A stretch of DNA of 64,000 nt from Atopobium minutum (GTDB lineage: Bacteria > Actinomycetota > Coriobacteriia > Coriobacteriales > Atopobiaceae), in contig FNSH01000001.1 in assembly GCA_900105895.1 (NCBI GenBank), forward strand, positions 992,001 to 1,056,000. The letters are read 5' to 3'. Made by a program: the position numbers and the translations under genes. Positions 18,083 through 28,288 of the stretch are shown here, piece by piece; position 1 is the first letter of the stretch, and the number at the start of each line of letters is the position of its first letter. The notes below the pieces were generated by a model that worked only from the letters and a program-made list of their open reading frames with translations, was not told the DNA's origin and did not search any database.

Positions 18083-18691
18083 GTGGAAGAAACAGTAAGT
18101 CAAAGTCGTGCACTTCAGCGCCTGTTGGATGAATTGGGACGCCTGCCGGGTATTGGTCCTAAATCTGCGCAGCGCATTGCCTATCATATTCTGGAAACGG
18201 ATTCAGAAGAGGCACAGCGTCTGGCGCAAGCTATTCTCGATGTTAAACAGCAGGTGCATTTTTGTCCTGTTTGCTTTAGCTACGCCACGCGCGAGAAGTG
18301 CGATGTGTGTGAAGATCTGCGCCGTGATCAAACAAGCATCTGTGTTGTGTCTGAACCTCGTGATGTTGCAGCAATTGAGCGCACCGGTGCATATCAGGGC
18401 TTGTATCATGTATTGGGTGGTGTTATTTCGCCCATGGATAAGATTGGTCCAGATCAGCTGCATGTGCGGGAGTTGGTAGCGCGTCTGTCTGATAGCAATG
18501 TGACGGAAGTGATTCTGGCTACCAATCCGGATGTGGAGGGAGAGACCACCGCAACCTATTTGGCGCGCACGCTTAAGCCTTTAGGAGTGAGGGTTTCTCG
18601 CCTGGCAAGTGGACTTCCCGTTGGCGGAGACCTTGAATATGCTGACGAGGTGACGTTGGGTCGTGCTATTGAGGCGCGTCGCGAGGCATAG
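18083..18691 (+). CDS. recR: Recombination protein RecR
   Basis: A 202-residue RecR. It has an N-terminal helix-hairpin-helix ([18 protein letters not shown]), a four-cysteine zinc finger ([16 protein letters not shown]) and a Toprim domain ([29 protein letters not shown], then [15 protein letters not shown]). It acts with RecO and RecF in loading RecA at gaps. It starts at GTG 18083, nine bases after ybaB, and is probably translated by coupling because the ribosome site is weak. Confidence 0.96.
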   Translation: MEETVSQSRALQRLLDELGRLPGIGPKSAQRIAYHILETDSEEAQRLAQAILDVKQQVHFCPVCFSYATREKCDVCEDLRRDQTSICVVSEPRDVAAIERTGAYQGLYHVLGGVISPMDKIGPDQLHVRELVARLSDSNVTEVILATNPDVEGETTATYLARTLKPLGVRVSRLASGLPVGGDLEYADEVTLGRAIEARREA

Positions 18692-18705
18692 CAGGAAGGA
18701 TATAG

Positions 18706-19617
18706 ATGTCCGTAACAGACAACAATTCCCCAGATTCTCGTAGGGGTCGGCATTTTAGGGGAGAGGCTCCAGCTGGTGCACGGCCTGTTTCACAGCGTCC
18801 CGTACCTGCGCCTACCCGCAAAACCATCCCCACAGCCCCTGTGTCAGCTGAACCGGTTACTGATCTAGATGCTGCGTCAGAAGAGGTGGTGGCTTCTTCG
18901 GCGACGTCTACGGATGCGCCGCGTCCTGCCCCGCTGGATGACACATCCTCTTTTGCTACGCTTTCTGGTGACGAAGGCGCGGTTATTTCCAATCGTTCCA
19001 CAGCTGCTGCTGGTGCTGCCGCTGTGCGTGCAAGCCGCAAGGGTAAAAAACGCTCTTCTCAAAAGCTTTCCAACAAGGCACGCAAGAACGTTACTACCCA
19101 TACCCAAAAAACCACGGTATCGCGTAAGCATCTGCTGGTGGTTATTCTCGCTGCTGTTGTCGTCATAGCTATTTTTGTTGTTGTAAACCTTACGCTGTTC
19201 AAAAAGCCGACTACTAATTCTGAGGGAACGCGCGTAGAGCGCACTCAGGCAAGCAAAGATGATGCCATTACCTACGATGATTATTCTTATGCCTTTAAAA
19301 AGAATGATGATGGCAGCTATTCTCTTACCCGCACGGCAAAGGGTAGCTCCGAGCCTCTTGAGCTTACTAAGCTTGAAGGTACGCCAGTAGGTATGGTGCT
19401 GTATGATGGCGCGCTTATCATTCCAGAAAATCTGTCTGATGGCAGCTGGGATATTGTGGCGTGGACCATGGGTGACGGTTCGGTGGCTGCTAAGGTTTCC
19501 GACAAGGGAGGCAATCCCGTAAAGGGCAACGGAGTGCTTTCCAAAGTAGAACTTAAAGAGAGCTCGCTGATTTTGACCGACGCCAATAACGCATCCACTA
19601 CGGTGCCGTTGGCATAA
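18706..19617 (+). CDS. Hypothetical single-pass membrane protein with disordered N-terminus
   Basis: A 303-residue protein. Residues 1-140 are Pro/Ala/Thr/Arg-rich and look disordered, with a basic stretch at 110-141. One membrane helix lies at about 143-164. The outer part (about 170-303) is beta-rich with DDYSYAFKKNDDGSYSLTRTAKGSSEPLELTKLEG and repeats of similar spacing. No family was recognised. The long cytoplasmic tail, single helix and extracellular domain suggest a surface or division-associated role. It starts 15 bases after recR and may be part of that transcript. Confidence 0.65.
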   Translation: MSVTDNNSPDSRRGRHFRGEAPAGARPVSQRPVPAPTRKTIPTAPVSAEPVTDLDAASEEVVASSATSTDAPRPAPLDDTSSFATLSGDEGAVISNRSTAAAGAAAVRASRKGKKRSSQKLSNKARKNVTTHTQKTTVSRKHLLVVILAAVVVIAIFVVVNLTLFKKPTTNSEGTRVERTQASKDDAITYDDYSYAFKKNDDGSYSLTRTAKGSSEPLELTKLEGTPVGMVLYDGALIIPENLSDGSWDIVAWTMGDGSVAAKVSDKGGNPVKGNGVLSKVELKESSLILTDANNASTTVPLA

Positions 19618-19663
19618 GCGGATATTGGGATGTGCGGTTGAGAAGGAATTGTGTGTACGGCTG

Positions 19664-19719
19664 TCTCAAACTTTTTTTGAGAAAAGTACTAGACACCACC
19701 GGTCTTCTCTAGATATAAT
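19664..19719 (+). promoter_or_regulatory. tRNA-Asp promoter with upstream inverted repeat
   Basis: TAGACA (19690-19695) and TATAAT (19714-19719) are 18 bases apart, just upstream of the tRNA. The inverted repeat TCTCAAA-N5-TTTGAGA (19664-19682) lies directly upstream of the -35. Confidence 0.6.
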
Positions 19720-19738
19720 CTACTTCGCACTTAAGCAC

Positions 19739-19815
19739 GGGGTGTTAGCTCAGCTGGTTAGAGCGCCGGCCTGTCACGTCGGAGGTCGAGGGTTCAAGTC
19801 CCTTACATCCCGCCA
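19739..19815 (+). tRNA. tRNA-Asp (GTC)
   Basis: A cloverleaf with acceptor GGGGTGT/ACATCCC, D arm GCTCAGCTGGTTAGAGC, anticodon loop CTGTCAC (GTC), T arm GAGGGTTCAAGTCCCTT, discriminator G and encoded CCA. Confidence 0.95.
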
Positions 19816-19827
19816 TTCGCCTGCTTC

Positions 19828-19854
19828 AGAGCCTCTTTTAAGAGGCTCTTTTTT
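19828..19854 (+). terminator. Terminator after tRNA-Asp
   Basis: Perfect 9-bp stem AGAGCCTCT / AGAGGCTCT with a TTTA loop, followed by a T run. Confidence 0.9.
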
Positions 19855-19963
19855 ATTGTGATGATGTGCCTCGTACGTTTGCGCCTTAAAATGGTATAAG
19901 GGTTATCGCGTATGGGCACAATAGCCTACGTGCTATGGGCATGTACAGGCTTGGAGGAGTAGC

Positions 19964-20500
19964 ATGGATTTGTCCAGAAAGACAGATTACGCGCTGCGTA
20001 TTTTAGCAGAGCTTATTCGGCATGATGGCAAAACGGTTTTATCGGTAAGAACCGCTGCAAAAAAGAATGACGTGCCGTATTCCTTTGCTCGTTCTATTCA
20101 GCATGACCTGACTCTTGCGGGTATCATTCAGTCAACTCGTGGCGCTCGTGGCGGCATGAAGCTTGTGATTGACCCCAAAACCGTTACGCTGCTTGAGATA
20201 GTAGAGGCTTGTCAAGGACCCGTTGCAATTTCTGGCTGTGATTGGAATGGCCCGGATGGTGGCCCCTGCCCACGCAGCTCTCACTGTGCGTTTAATCCCA
20301 TTTGGTGCGGCGCCTCGCGTATGCTGCGTGATTATCTTGCATCGGTTAGCTTGTCCGATGTTGTTTTTGGCACTAAGGCACCCTCGCTGCCCCAAGGCTA
20401 TTGGAACAGTTCTGCATTTGAAACGCTGCGTACACCAGCTATGGAAAACCTCCAGCCAGCAGACGATCAAACAGAAGATCTGCATCCAGAAGATCTCTAA
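19964..20500 (+). CDS. Rrf2-family transcriptional regulator
   Basis: A 178-residue regulator. The N-terminal winged helix reads MDLSRKTDYALRILAELIRHDG and the recognition region is SFARSIQHDLTLAGIIQSTRGARGG. Residues 85-120 hold three or more cysteines (GCDW, GPCPRSSHCAF, IWCGA) in the place where IscR/NsrR-type members bind an Fe-S cluster, so redox or iron sensing is likely. GGAGGAG lies before ATG 19964. It is 12 bases upstream of the MutY-like gene, which is probably in the same transcript. Confidence 0.88.
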   Translation: MDLSRKTDYALRILAELIRHDGKTVLSVRTAAKKNDVPYSFARSIQHDLTLAGIIQSTRGARGGMKLVIDPKTVTLLEIVEACQGPVAISGCDWNGPDGGPCPRSSHCAFNPIWCGASRMLRDYLASVSLSDVVFGTKAPSLPQGYWNSSAFETLRTPAMENLQPADDQTEDLHPEDL

Positions 20501-20511
20501 TCCAAATACCC

Positions 20512-21399
20512 ATGTCTGAAGAGTTGCCCATAGAACCGACCGCAGACCTCGGTGCTTTTCGTACAAAAGTGCTGGAAGCTGGCCAGACGCACTATCGAGA
20601 TTTGCCTTGGCGCAATACCCGTGATCCGTATCATATTTGGATTAGTGAGGTTATGCTCCAGCAAACGCAAGTGTCTCGCGTAGATGGTCGTTGGCAGCGT
20701 TGGCTCGTACGCTTTCCTACCATAGAGGTGCTCGCGCAAGCGGATTCTGCAGATGTGTTGGATGAATGGCAGGGTCTGGGCTACAATCGTCGAGCGCTGA
20801 GTGTACACAAAGCTGCACAGCAGCTGGCAGCACGCTTAGATGGCTTTCCTACCCAGGTAGATGATTTGGTGGCCTTACCCGGTATCGGCCAAGCAACAGC
20901 TGCGGGTATTCGCGCGTTTGCCTTTAATCTTTGTGCCGTCTATCTAGAAACCAACGTTCGTACGGTATTTTTGCACGAACTTTTCCCTGGTCAGGAGGGG
21001 GTATCTGACAAGCAGCTTATTCCGCTTGTCCAGAAAACCTGTCCTGCAGATGCTTCCAATCCACAGGATTGTCCGCGTAGCTGGTACTATGCGCTTCTCG
21101 ACTACGGTGCCTATTTAAAGAAGACCGTACCTAATCCGTCACGCCGTTCTCGATCTCATGCCAAGCAATCAAAGTTTGAAGGATCGCATCGACAAAAGCG
21201 TGCCGAATTAGTACGTATTTTGCTTGCGGCACGTCGTCTTGCCACGCCCATGGGCGAGCTGGAATTAGCGCTGGCACTCAATGAGCAAGAGGCGCAAGCG
21301 GGACGCCCCGTGGTGGAGCACGCGGAATTTATCAAGCTCTTAGAAGAGCTTTCTTCCGAAGGTTTTTGCCAGAAAACTGAGGGCGGCTGGCTTGCCTAA
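20512..21399 (+). CDS. MutY-like adenine DNA glycosylase without Fe-S cluster
   Basis: A 295-residue HhH-GPD glycosylase. It has MutY-type WRNTRDPYHIWISEVMLQQTQV (catalytic Glu46) and the hairpin LPGIGQATAAG. Three departures from classical MutY are visible. The usual catalytic Asp in DGNV is Glu146 in LETNVRTVF. The four-cysteine C-X6-C-X2-C-X5-C cluster is absent, replaced by NPSRRSRSHAKQSKFEGSHRQKR. There is no NUDIX-like C-terminal domain; a short winged-helix-like tail ends the protein. Clusterless MutY homologues are known, so it may still excise A opposite 8-oxoG, but this is inferred. Confidence 0.82.
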   Translation: MSEELPIEPTADLGAFRTKVLEAGQTHYRDLPWRNTRDPYHIWISEVMLQQTQVSRVDGRWQRWLVRFPTIEVLAQADSADVLDEWQGLGYNRRALSVHKAAQQLAARLDGFPTQVDDLVALPGIGQATAAGIRAFAFNLCAVYLETNVRTVFLHELFPGQEGVSDKQLIPLVQKTCPADASNPQDCPRSWYYALLDYGAYLKKTVPNPSRRSRSHAKQSKFEGSHRQKRAELVRILLAARRLATPMGELELALALNEQEAQAGRPVVEHAEFIKLLEELSSEGFCQKTEGGWLA

Positions 21400-21611
21400 G
21401 CTGGCATCTTAACAAAGTCTCCTTGTTAGCTTATGTCAACATTTTTGCAGGTAAAGCCATAACCAGCGGTCTTTTGTCGCAAGATATTTTTAGCAAAATT
21501 TTTAAGCTCATCTTGAGAAATAAATGAATGATTGTCCCAGAGTAGCATTTTCGATTGGCTATAATGAACACAGACGTGCGGAGGGGAGTCCGCATTAAAA
21601 AGGAGGAAATC

Positions 21612-22157
21612 ATGGCAGTAGATTTTGAAAATTCCCAAACCAAAAAAAATCTTGAGGCTGCTTTTGCTGGCGAGTCTCAGGCTCACACCAAGTATGAGTA
21701 CTATGCCTCCAAGGCAAAAAAAGAGGGCTATGTACAGATTTCTAATATCTTTACCGAGACCTCTGGTAATGAGAAGGAGCATGCAAAGCTCTGGTTTAAG
21801 TACCTTCACAACGGCGAGGTTCCCACTACTGCAGTAAACCTGGCGGATGCCGCTGCTGGCGAGAACTACGAGTGGACCGATATGTACGCTGGTTTTGCTC
21901 GGACCGCTAAGGAAGAGGGCTTTACTGAGATCGCCGCCAAGTTTGCTTTGGTTGGCGCTATCGAGAAGGCACATGAGGAGCGCTACAAGAAGCTTCTCTC
22001 CTCCGTTGAGGACGGCAGCGTCTTTTCTCGCGAGGGTGTAAAGGTTTGGAAGTGCCTCAACTGCGGTCACCTGCACGTTGGTGCAACCGCTCCTAAGGTA
22101 TGCCCCACCTGTAATCATCCTCAGTCTTACTTTGAGGAGCAGGTAGTTAACTACTAA
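21612..22157 (+). CDS. Rubrerythrin
   Basis: A 181-residue peroxide-reducing protein typical of anaerobes. The N-terminal ferritin-like diiron domain has the [18 protein letters not shown] and [11 protein letters not shown] helices, and the C-terminal rubredoxin-like domain binds iron through CLNC and CPTC. It starts at ATG 21612 with a perfect AAGGAGG upstream; the longer frame to 21555 is not supported. TATAAT at 21560-21565 is a likely -10. It is a single gene ended by a strong hairpin. Confidence 0.95.
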   Translation: MAVDFENSQTKKNLEAAFAGESQAHTKYEYYASKAKKEGYVQISNIFTETSGNEKEHAKLWFKYLHNGEVPTTAVNLADAAAGENYEWTDMYAGFARTAKEEGFTEIAAKFALVGAIEKAHEERYKKLLSSVEDGSVFSREGVKVWKCLNCGHLHVGATAPKVCPTCNHPQSYFEEQVVNY

Positions 22158-22211
22158 GCATTACTAAACACAAATTTTGTAGCCTAGTTATACTGCAAAA
22201 GTAGTACTGTT

Positions 22212-22243
22212 AAAGCCGGCGTCTTTAGGACGTCGGCTTTTTT
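22212..22243 (+). terminator. Terminator after rubrerythrin
   Basis: AAAGCCGGCGTC pairs with GACGTCGGCTTT (one G-U) around a TTTAG loop, then T's. Confidence 0.88.
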
Positions 22244-22494
22244 AAAGACGTGAGCCGATGAGCACATCTGCTTTAGAACCACGCATTTGTCAGGATGAAT
22301 TACAGAGCCAGACTAAGACACATGTTCTATTTGGTTAAAAGTAAAGCACTACAGAAATATTTCAGCTACGAAAGTCCTCTAATTGTATAAACTTAAAGGA
22401 GAATACGTAAAGGTATTGTGTAGCCATAAAGCTTCCAAGGTCTGTATGAGCGATGCTGGAACGCTTTTCTATTAATGCGGGGACTGGAGTTGGT
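22244..22494 (+). promoter_or_regulatory. Leader region of the glycogen operon
   Basis: About 250 bases after the terminator hold no clear gene. TATAAA (22385-22390) is a possible -10. An orphan AAAGGAG lies at 22395-22401 but is not followed by a start in the glgB frame, which has in-frame stops at 22408 and 22447. A TTG at 22416 would give only a 19-codon peptide and is not convincing. Confidence 0.3.
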
Positions 22495-24645
22495 ATGGAT
22501 ATCTCTTGTGCCAGTAGGACCGTAACGGATGCTGACGTTTTCATCATGAAAAAGGGTGAGTGGTACAAAAGCTACGAAAAAATGGGAGCACATCACTGCA
22601 CTCATGAGGGAAAAGACGGCTATGTTTTTGCAGTTTGGGTGCCCGATGTTGTGTCAGTCTCGGTAGTTGGGTCGTTTAATCATTGGGATATTAATGCTCA
22701 TGTGCTTACGCTTGATGCCAATTCTGGTATTTGGTCAGGCTTTATAGCAGGGGTTTCTCAAGGGGATTTGTATAAATATTACATTCAAACAAAGGATGGT
22801 AAGGGTTTATACAAGGCCGATCCCTATGCGGTGTGGTCGGAGTGCCCGCCTGGGACCGCTTCGCGCATTTTTGATATTGAGAATTATGCTTGGCACGATA
22901 CTGCCTGGATGAAACAGCGTGCTCAACAACCGCATACGCAGCGCCCGCTTAATATCTATGAGGTTCATCTGGGTTCTTGGAAGCGCCATCACGATAAACG
23001 CAGTGGAAATTTTGAAACCCCTGAAGGAGAAAAGCCAACAGGAAGTTATTTAAGCTATGACGAGCTTTCTGATGAGCTGGTAGCGTATGCCAAGGAGATG
23101 GGCTACACCCATCTGGAGCTCATGCCCGTTATGGAGCACCCCTTTGATGGTTCTTGGGGATATCAAACCACGGGGTACTATGCGCCAACGGCACGGTATG
23201 GCAATCCAAAGCAATTCATGCATTTTGTGGACAGCTGCCATAAGGCTGGCCTTGGCGTGATTTTGGACTGGGTACCTGGTGGTTTTTGTCGAGATGAGCA
23301 GGGTCTCGTAGCCTTTAATGGATCTATGCTCTATGAAAAAGAGGAGCATCCAAATTGGGGCACGTACAAGTTTGATTTTGCTCGTGGCGAGGTCCGCAGC
23401 TTTCTTATATCAAATGTTTTGTACTGGTTGTCGTACTATCATGCCGACGGTATTCGTATGGACGGCGTAAGCTCCATGCTCTATCTCAATTTTGGCGTGG
23501 ATGACGAGAAACTCAAAAAATTTAATCAGTATGGCGATGAGGGAGACCTTGATGCCATTGAGTTTATTCGTCAGACTAACTCCGTAGTTGGCATATATTT
23601 TTCTGACGTTATGATGATTGCCGAGGAATCAACGGCATGGCCCTTGGTTACCTATCCACCCTCAGTAGGTGGTCTTGGTTTTCACTATAAATGGGATATG
23701 GGTTGGATGAATGACACTCTGCATTACATGCAGACAGATTTTCCTTTCCGTCCTGGCAATCATAAAATGCTTACCTTTTCTCTTATGTACGCGTTTAATG
23801 AGAACTTTGTCTTGCCACTCAGTCATGATGAGGTGGTTCATGGTAAATGTTCCCTCATTACCCGCATGCCTGGGGATTACTGGCGCCAATTTGCTGGTAT
23901 GCGCTTGCTAGCGCTGTACCAAATGACGCATCCTGGGGCCAAGCTCAACTTTATGGGAAATGAGATTGCCCAATGGATCGAGTGGCGGTATTACGAATCC
24001 ATTGAATGGTTCTTAGAGACGGAATATGAAGCACATCATAAGCAGCATGAGTTTATCCGTGAATTAAACCTGTTGTACCAGCATGAACCTGCTCTCTGGC
24101 AAAAGTCGTATGAAGAGGAGGGCTTTACTTGGATTGACGCGGACAACAACGAACAGTCGCTCATTAGCTATGTTCGGCATGGCAACGATGCAGCGGATGA
24201 TGTTGTCGTAGTGCTGAACTTTAATCCTGCTTGCTACCAAGAGTTTCGTATAGGTGTTCCTGAATTTGGCATATGGCGTGAGGTCTTCAGTTCTGATGAC
24301 GCGCGTTTTGGTGGCTCAGGCGTGATTAACACAGAGGATGTGCGCAGCGAGGATGTGGCATGGAACGGTTGTGATCAATCGGTGGTTATGCGTATTCCTC
24401 CTTTGGGCGGCATGGTCTTGTCGTGTGTAAAGAAAACAGGACGTCCTAAAGCAGCGCGTCATAAAGCCGAGCAGCCCAAAAAGACGCAGACTAAAGCAAC
24501 GCAGTCTAAAAAGACACAGCCCAAAAAGACGCAGGCTAAAACTGCGCAGCAGAAGCCAAAGCCACGCAAGACAAAGCAATCCAAAACCACCCAGCACAAA
24601 ACGGCACGCCCTAAAAAGGTTCAAGCAGCTAAAGGAGCAAAATAG
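22495..24645 (+). CDS. glgB: 1,4-alpha-glucan branching enzyme with Lys-rich tail
   Basis: A GH13 branching enzyme that forms alpha-1,6 branches in glycogen. An N-terminal CBM48 (GYVFAVWVPDVVSVSVVGSFNHWD) precedes the barrel. The catalytic Asp lies in HADGIRMDGVSSM, the acid Glu in MMIAEEST, and HDE in LPLSHDEVVHGK. Region I reads DWVPGGF, where the family has DWVPGHF, so a conserved His is Gly. The last 70 residues are a Lys/Thr/Gln/Pro tail not usual in the family. I prefer ATG 22495 (GGAG 5 bases upstream; fits family N-termini); ATG 22453 would add 14 residues. It heads the glycogen operon. Confidence 0.93.
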   Translation: MDISCASRTVTDADVFIMKKGEWYKSYEKMGAHHCTHEGKDGYVFAVWVPDVVSVSVVGSFNHWDINAHVLTLDANSGIWSGFIAGVSQGDLYKYYIQTKDGKGLYKADPYAVWSECPPGTASRIFDIENYAWHDTAWMKQRAQQPHTQRPLNIYEVHLGSWKRHHDKRSGNFETPEGEKPTGSYLSYDELSDELVAYAKEMGYTHLELMPVMEHPFDGSWGYQTTGYYAPTARYGNPKQFMHFVDSCHKAGLGVILDWVPGGFCRDEQGLVAFNGSMLYEKEEHPNWGTYKFDFARGEVRSFLISNVLYWLSYYHADGIRMDGVSSMLYLNFGVDDEKLKKFNQYGDEGDLDAIEFIRQTNSVVGIYFSDVMMIAEESTAWPLVTYPPSVGGLGFHYKWDMGWMNDTLHYMQTDFPFRPGNHKMLTFSLMYAFNENFVLPLSHDEVVHGKCSLITRMPGDYWRQFAGMRLLALYQMTHPGAKLNFMGNEIAQWIEWRYYESIEWFLETEYEAHHKQHEFIRELNLLYQHEPALWQKSYEEEGFTWIDADNNEQSLISYVRHGNDAADDVVVVLNFNPACYQEFRIGVPEFGIWREVFSSDDARFGGSGVINTEDVRSEDVAWNGCDQSVVMRIPPLGGMVLSCVKKTGRPKAARHKAEQPKKTQTKATQSKKTQPKKTQAKTAQQKPKPRKTKQSKTTQHKTARPKKVQAAKGAK

Positions 24646-27068
24646 ATGAGCCCTATCTTTGAGCCAAAAGAAGCGTTTACTGATCAGTTCATTACCGAAT
24701 GCCAATCTCTGCTGGGCAAATCGTTTCAAGACTGTACCAACGATGAATACTACCAAGTACTTGCCAATATGGTGGCAACCATCTCGCGTGAGCGGGGATT
24801 GCTTCAAAAGAGCGCTCTCGTAAGCTGCAAAAAAAGAAGGTCTATTACTTCTCGCTGGAGTTTTTAATAGGACCGCTGCTTGACAACTACCTCATTAACT
24901 TTGGCGTCCGAGATACCGTGGCCGATGGTCTTAAAGATCTGGGCATCTCATTGGATACCGTTGAGGAACAAGAATGTGATCCGGGTTTGGGCAATGGCGG
25001 TCTTGGCCGTCTTGCTGCGTGTTTCTTGGACTCCATGGCGCATGAGGATATTGACGGCTACGGCAATGGTATGCGTTATCGCTATGGCCTGTTCCACCAG
25101 GCAATCGTTAACGGCTGCCAGGTAGAGCAAACCGACAACTGGTTGGCAAAAGGTTTTCCTTGGGAAACCCGGCGTGACTCCAGTGCGGTGGAAGTTGTGT
25201 TTGGCGGCGAGGTAGTTCGCCATGAAGACAATAATGGTGCGTATTGGTTCTCTGTCGAGAATGGCGAGCGGGTGCGCGCTGTTCCGTATGATGTTCCCAT
25301 CGTTGGTTTTGGTGGGACCAAGATCAATCACCTGCGCCTTTGGAGCGCAGAGCCTGTCGAGGAAAACTTTGATTTGGATGCGTTTAACGCAGGCGATTAT
25401 GCAAAAGCCAACAAGTTCCGTTCTGATGTAGAGGCTATCTCTACCATTTTGTATCCCAATGATGCAGGTGAGCATGGTCGCTTGCTTCGCCTCAAGCAGG
25501 AATATCTCTTTGTATCAGCTGGCCTGCAGACCATTATCCACAGCTATAAAAAGGATTATGGCTGTGATTGGGAACACTTTGCAGATCGTGTTGCTATCCA
25601 TACCAACGATACGCATCCTGCGATGTGTGGTCCTGAGCTTATGCGCTTGCTCGTAGATGTAGAGCGGCTCGATTGGGATACGGCGTGGGACATTACCACA
25701 CACTGCATTTCATTTACCAATCATACGGTTATGCCTGAGGCTTTAGAGACCTGGCCCATTACCACCTTCCGTACGCTGTTGCCACGCATTTATATGTTTA
25801 TCGATGAGATCAATCGGCGCTTTATTGAATCGCTGCCTAAGGATAACAATTGGCATGACATTGCTTCTCAGACCGCGGTACTGTGGGATGGTCGGGTACG
25901 CATGGCAAACCTTTCCATCGTATGCGGACACTCGATTAACGGGGTTTCTGCCATTCATACCGGGATCCTTAAGCGTGAGGTATTCAAAGGTTTTTGTGCG
26001 CTTACGCCCCAAAAGTTTAACAACAAGACTAACGGCATTTCTCACCGTCGTTTCCTGTGTGAGGCAAATCCTGCGCTTTCCCGCGTGATCTCTGATGTTA
26101 TTGGCAATGAATGGCTCGATGATGCCGCTAAGCTTAGTGACCTTGAACAGTATGCAGACGACAGCTCTTTGCATGAGCAGCTCTATGCGGCGCGCCATGA
26201 AAATAAAGTGCGTCTAGCGGACTATATTGCCCGCACTACGGGGGTAGTTTTGGATCCCCACTCGGTCTTTGATGTACAGGTTAAGCGTTTCCATGCATAC
26301 AAGCGTCAGCTGCTTAATGTGTTTAAGATTTTGGATCTGTACAACCATATACTGGCTGATCCTTCTTATAAGCCCCTGCCAACTTCGTTTATTTTCTCAG
26401 GTAAGGCAGCGCAGAGCTACACCTTTGCAAAGGAAGTCATTCGTCTTATTAACTCGTTGGCCGACGTTATAAATAATGACCCGCGTGCCAATGAATACAT
26501 ACGGATTGCGTTTGTTCCTAATTTTGCAATCTCTAATGCGCAGCTCATCTATCCTGCCGCCGATATTTCCGAGCAGATTTCCACAGCTGGCATGGAGGGT
26601 TCTGGTACCTCCAACATGAAACTCATGTTTAACGGAGCTATTACACTTGGTACCTATGACGGTGCCAATATCGAGATTGCCGACCTTGTCGGTGTGGACA
26701 ACATCAAGATTTTTGGCATGCATGTCGAGGATATTGCAAGGCTCCAAAGTGAAGGCTACATGGTATGGGATGAATACCACAACCAGCATGAGCGTTTGGG
26801 ACGCTGCATAGACCAGCTGACGGACGGAACGCTTGCGCGTCTGAATGGCAACTTTGAGTCAGTGCGCGATGAGTTGATGATCAACAACGACCAATGGTAT
26901 GTCTGCAAGGATTTCTGTGCCTATACCGACGCCTTCCAACAGTTGAGAAGCTCTATTGATGAGGTACATACTTGGGCCAAGATGTCGCTTCTTAATACGG
27001 CTCGCTCCGGTTATTTCTCAAGTGATAGAACTATTCGCGATTATGCTGAGGAAATATGGAACATATAG
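24646..27068 (+). pseudogene. glgP: Glycogen phosphorylase, interrupted by a frameshift
   Basis: Releases glucose-1-phosphate from glycogen. The first 50 codons (ATG 24646, AAAGGAG upstream) read into IS-RER, then leave the family sequence and stop at 24867. From about 24800 the family sequence continues in another frame: ASKERSRKLQKKKVYYFSLEFLIG and onward to the PLP site SGTSNMK and the end at 27068. One missing base near the G run 24794-24797 explains it; CGG-TGG would restore the conserved RERW. Restored length would be about 807 residues, normal for the family. The second part has no ribosome site of its own. It may be a true mutation or a sequencing error. Confidence 0.9.
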
Positions 27069-27137
27069 GGCATGTATATACATATAATTGAATATAAGAT
27101 GCAATCCTATACAGATTAAGAAGTGGAGGTGCTTACA

Positions 27138-28286
27138 TTGAGTAAGAAAGAGTGCATTGCAATGCTTCTTGCTGGTGGTCAGGGCAGTAGATTGGGGGTG
27201 CTCACACGCAACATTGCTAAGCCCGCGGTATCCTTTGGCGGCAAGTTCCGCATCATAGATTTTGCACTTTCCAACTGCGTAAACTCCGGTATTAACACCG
27301 TAGGAGTACTAACACAGTATCGCCCCTATCTTCTTCATTCCTATGTAGGTACGGGTGCGGATTGGAACCTGGATGAGCGGAATAGCGGCGTCTCCATTCT
27401 TCCTCCCTTTGCTACCGAGACAGGCGGTGCATGGTATGAAGGCACCGCAGATGCAGTGTATCAAAACATTGATTTTATCCAAGCTAATAGTTCTGAGTAT
27501 GTCATCATCCTTTCGGGTGATCAGCTGTATCGTATGGACTACCACGATATGCTGGAGACTCACAAGCGCCATGGTGCTGACTTGACCATTGCGGTTATGC
27601 CAGTGCCTTGGGAAGAGGCTTCTCGTTTTGGCATTATCACCCAGGATGACGATGACCGCATCATTAAGTTTACCGAGAAGCCCAATCAGCCTGATTCCAA
27701 TTTGGCTTCCATGGGCATTTACATCTTTAATAGTGAGCTACTCGTTCATGCGCTAAAAGAAGATGCTATTGATCAGCGTTCTGACCATGACTTTGGCAAA
27801 AATATTATTCCTAAGTTGCTTGAAGATGATTACAAGCTCTACACCTACCGGTTTGAGGGCTTTTGGCGTGACGTAGGGACTATCTCAAGCTATCACGAGA
27901 CAAGCATGGATTTGCTGGGAGATAATCCCGAATTTGATCTCTTTGTTAAAAACGCTCCCATTATGAGCAATGCGCCCGTACGTCCACCTCATTACGTTGG
28001 CCCGGATGGCAGTATTTCTGATTCTCTGGTAGCAAATGGCTGCAAAATCTTTGGCAGTGTGAAGCACTCCATTCTTTCTACTGACGTCTACGTGGGTTCA
28101 CGCGCTATGGTGGAAGATTCCGTTCTGTTGCCAGGCGCTCATGTAAAAGATGGAGCCCGTGTTATTAGGGCCATCCTAGGCGAAAATTCTGTCATAGAAG
28201 AAAACGTTGCCATTGGGAGTGTAGATGCCACACGCGATACAGCAGTTATCGGAGATAACGTAGTGGTTGGGAAGGGAGATGAATAA
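27138..28286 (+). CDS. glgC: Glucose-1-phosphate adenylyltransferase, catalytic subunit
   Basis: A 382-residue enzyme making ADP-glucose, the donor for glycogen synthesis. The nucleotide motif reads [16 protein letters not shown], followed by [30 protein letters not shown], the glucose-1-P site FTEKP, and a C-terminal left-handed beta-helix. I choose TTG 27138 because GGAGG is 8 bases upstream; GTG 27123 overlaps that ribosome site. Two bases separate it from glgD. Confidence 0.95.
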   Translation: MSKKECIAMLLAGGQGSRLGVLTRNIAKPAVSFGGKFRIIDFALSNCVNSGINTVGVLTQYRPYLLHSYVGTGADWNLDERNSGVSILPPFATETGGAWYEGTADAVYQNIDFIQANSSEYVIILSGDQLYRMDYHDMLETHKRHGADLTIAVMPVPWEEASRFGIITQDDDDRIIKFTEKPNQPDSNLASMGIYIFNSELLVHALKEDAIDQRSDHDFGKNIIPKLLEDDYKLYTYRFEGFWRDVGTISSYHETSMDLLGDNPEFDLFVKNAPIMSNAPVRPPHYVGPDGSISDSLVANGCKIFGSVKHSILSTDVYVGSRAMVEDSVLLPGAHVKDGARVIRAILGENSVIEENVAIGSVDATRDTAVIGDNVVVGKGDE

Positions 28287-28288
28287 GC

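Noticed and set aside
24794..24800. Programmed -1 frameshifting in glgP
   Set aside because: No X-XXY-YYZ slippery heptamer fits the reading frame, and the conserved Trp would not be restored by slippage.
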